This document shows positions 13,710 through 14,659 of a DNA stretch of 14,659 nt, one piece after another. Both the position numbers and the translations under genes were made by a program. Source of the DNA: Perlabentimonas sp964554585 (GTDB taxonomy: Bacteria; Bacteroidota; Bacteroidia; Bacteroidales; Tenuifilaceae); the NCBI GenBank assembly GCA_964554585.1, contig CAZKPD010000060.1, forward strand, positions 1-14,659. The letters are read 5' to 3'. The notes below the pieces were generated by a model. That model worked only from the letters and a program-made list of their open reading frames with translations, searched no databases and was not told where the DNA came from. The stretch's first letter is position 1. The number at the start of each line of letters is the position of its first letter.

Positions 13710-14659
13710 TTAATGCCTATTGCGGAACTTACTCTTTTTTCCTTTTTTACAGAACTGTTCAGTGCCCCAAATATTCTCCATTATCCGAAATGAATGGTCG
13801 GGGTCAATCTGACGGGTTTGCTCCATGGTTCGTTGTATGAATACACAGTTGGATATGGCACTTCGCCCTTGCACAATATCCTCCGCTAGGGCATGGCATG
13901 ATGGTGCTCCACACAGTCCACAGTCGATTCCGGGAAGATATTTCATTATGCGCTGAATGCGCTCCATCTTCTTCATGGCTTTGCCCATGTCCTCATCCAA
14001 TTTCAGGATATTCCTAGGTTTTACAGGTTCTACACCTATCTTTTCCTTAAAAAGCGGCATGTAATCAGCAAAACATTTTCCCTCCGACGGCAATGCCTGA
14101 TCGTGTGCCTCTTTTAGGCACTCTGCCCGATGCTTAATTCGAGCCACCGTTAAAAATCGATTCCCGGAGTTTAGCACTCCACCGGCACAACCCTCGTTAC
14201 AAACCCTCAGTTCCAAAAAATCCACATATGAAACCTCGTCATTCTCAATGAGTTCCAGAAAATCGGTTACGCTATGCACACCATCTACTGCAATACTTCG
14301 CCCCTGCATACGACTCGCTTCTCCGTTGGTTAAGCTCCACAAAATGTTTTGGGGATTAAAGGCGCAGGTGTTGGGCTGATGCTTCTCTTCGGGTGCTTTT
14401 TTCTTAATGGATCGTAGCACCTTATTATAGATCACATCCATGTTAATAACCCCATTCACCTCGCTATAATCGTCGCCTGCCGGGCTTTTGATTGCCGCAA
14501 TTTTTGCGGCACAGGGTGTAACATAGAATATTCCGATATCTGATGGATTCACACCTTCGTCAACCAACTTTTGCCTATAGAACATGGCCGATAGCTCTAG
14601 CGGGGGTTTTAGCAGCATGATATTGTCTACTAAAGCCGGGAACTTTACTTGGATTAGCC
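13710..14659 (-). CDS. HydS-like putative sensory [FeFe]-hydrogenase, N-terminus outside the window
   Basis: The reading frame is open to the right edge: codons before the ATG at 14616-14618 read LIQVKFPALVDNI, continuous with the family. The first 4Fe-4S motifs and L1 are therefore off the window. The visible 315 residues show the L2 equivalent TPCAAKIAAIKSP (about residues 47-59, Cys49) and the L3 equivalent LRVCNEGCAGGVLN (about 150-163, Cys153 and Cys157). A Fes-type [4Fe-4S] domain follows: CGLCGAPSC (246-254) plus Cys271. Relative to HydA, the Glu of MPCxxKxxE and the GGGQP of L3 are absent, as in group C/D hydrogenases considered H2 or redox sensors rather than bulk catalysts. Many HydS proteins carry a PAS domain after the Fes domain. 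Here the protein ends about 45 residues later with a basic tail, so any output must be through partners such as the DRTGG, PHP and HATPase proteins encoded next. Confidence 0.88.
   Translation of the reverse strand, partial: LIQVKFPALVDNIMLLKPPLELSAMFYRQKLVDEGVNPSDIGIFYVTPCAAKIAAIKSPAGDDYSEVNGVINMDVIYNKVLRSIKKKAPEEKHQPNTCAFNPQNILWSLTNGEASRMQGRSIAVDGVHSVTDFLELIENDEVSYVDFLELRVCNEGCAGGVLNSGNRFLTVARIKHRAECLKEAHDQALPSEGKCFADYMPLFKEKIGVEPVKPRNILKLDEDMGKAMKKMERIQRIMKYLPGIDCGLCGAPSCHALAEDIVQGRSAISNCVFIQRTMEQTRQIDPDHSFRIMENIWGTEQFCKKGKKSKFRNRH

Noticed and set aside
1..14659. CRISPR arrays, tRNA or rRNA genes, insertion sequences, attachment sites
   Set aside because: No regularly spaced repeats, cloverleaf-like or rRNA-like sequence, transposase or terminal inverted repeats were seen. 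The inverted repeats present are all single terminator stems.

Overview
The window looks like a chromosomal segment of an anaerobic, fermentative Bacteroidota bacterium, most likely in or near the Bacteroidales/Marinilabiliales. The evidence is a secreted protein with a type IX secretion (Por) C-terminal sorting domain, an RRM-type RNA-binding protein with a Gly/Arg tail, several TAnnTTTG promoter elements (the Bacteroidota -7 box), AT-rich intergenic DNA, and a multi-subunit [FeFe]-hydrogenase. Apart from a fragment at the left edge, every gene is on the minus strand.

Layout from left to right: (1) 1-437, the 3' end of a plus-strand protein with a TPR-like helical pattern. (2) 429-2920, a translationally coupled pair: an oligopeptide-type solute-binding lipoprotein followed by a BadF/BadG-family (N-acetylglucosamine-kinase-like) sugar kinase. 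(3) 2921-3450, a 530-base gap holding what looks like its own transcription unit (promoter-like box, GGTT-rich body, intrinsic terminator, no ORF), then the terminator of the next gene. (4) 3451-3795, the RRM protein. (5) 4056-5411, the secreted protein, with seven DG/NG-x-VG repeats. (6) 5656-7284, delta-1-pyrroline-5-carboxylate dehydrogenase. (7) 7441-14659, a hydrogenase locus.

The hydrogenase locus reads right to left: a HydS-like putative sensory [FeFe]-hydrogenase (cut by the right edge), a DRTGG-domain protein, a PHP-family phosphoesterase, a stand-alone HATPase, and then the structural genes hndB, hydB/hndC, hydA/hndD and hydC/hndA. The structural genes match the tetrameric HndABCD / trimeric HydABC NAD(P)-linked, electron-bifurcating hydrogenases. 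The upstream four look like an H2- or redox-sensing signalling module. A promoter-like box before hndB suggests that the enzyme genes can be transcribed separately from the sensory genes, and a strong terminator closes the operon.

The most notable sequence anomaly is in HydB. About 30-35 residues that are otherwise near-universal in NuoF/HydB proteins (the GGG-I-P...F-K-A-V-Q-x-GGPSGG-C segment of the SLBB region) are missing in frame, while all the cofactor motifs on either side are intact. The most interesting non-coding element is the candidate small RNA or leader beside the RRM gene.
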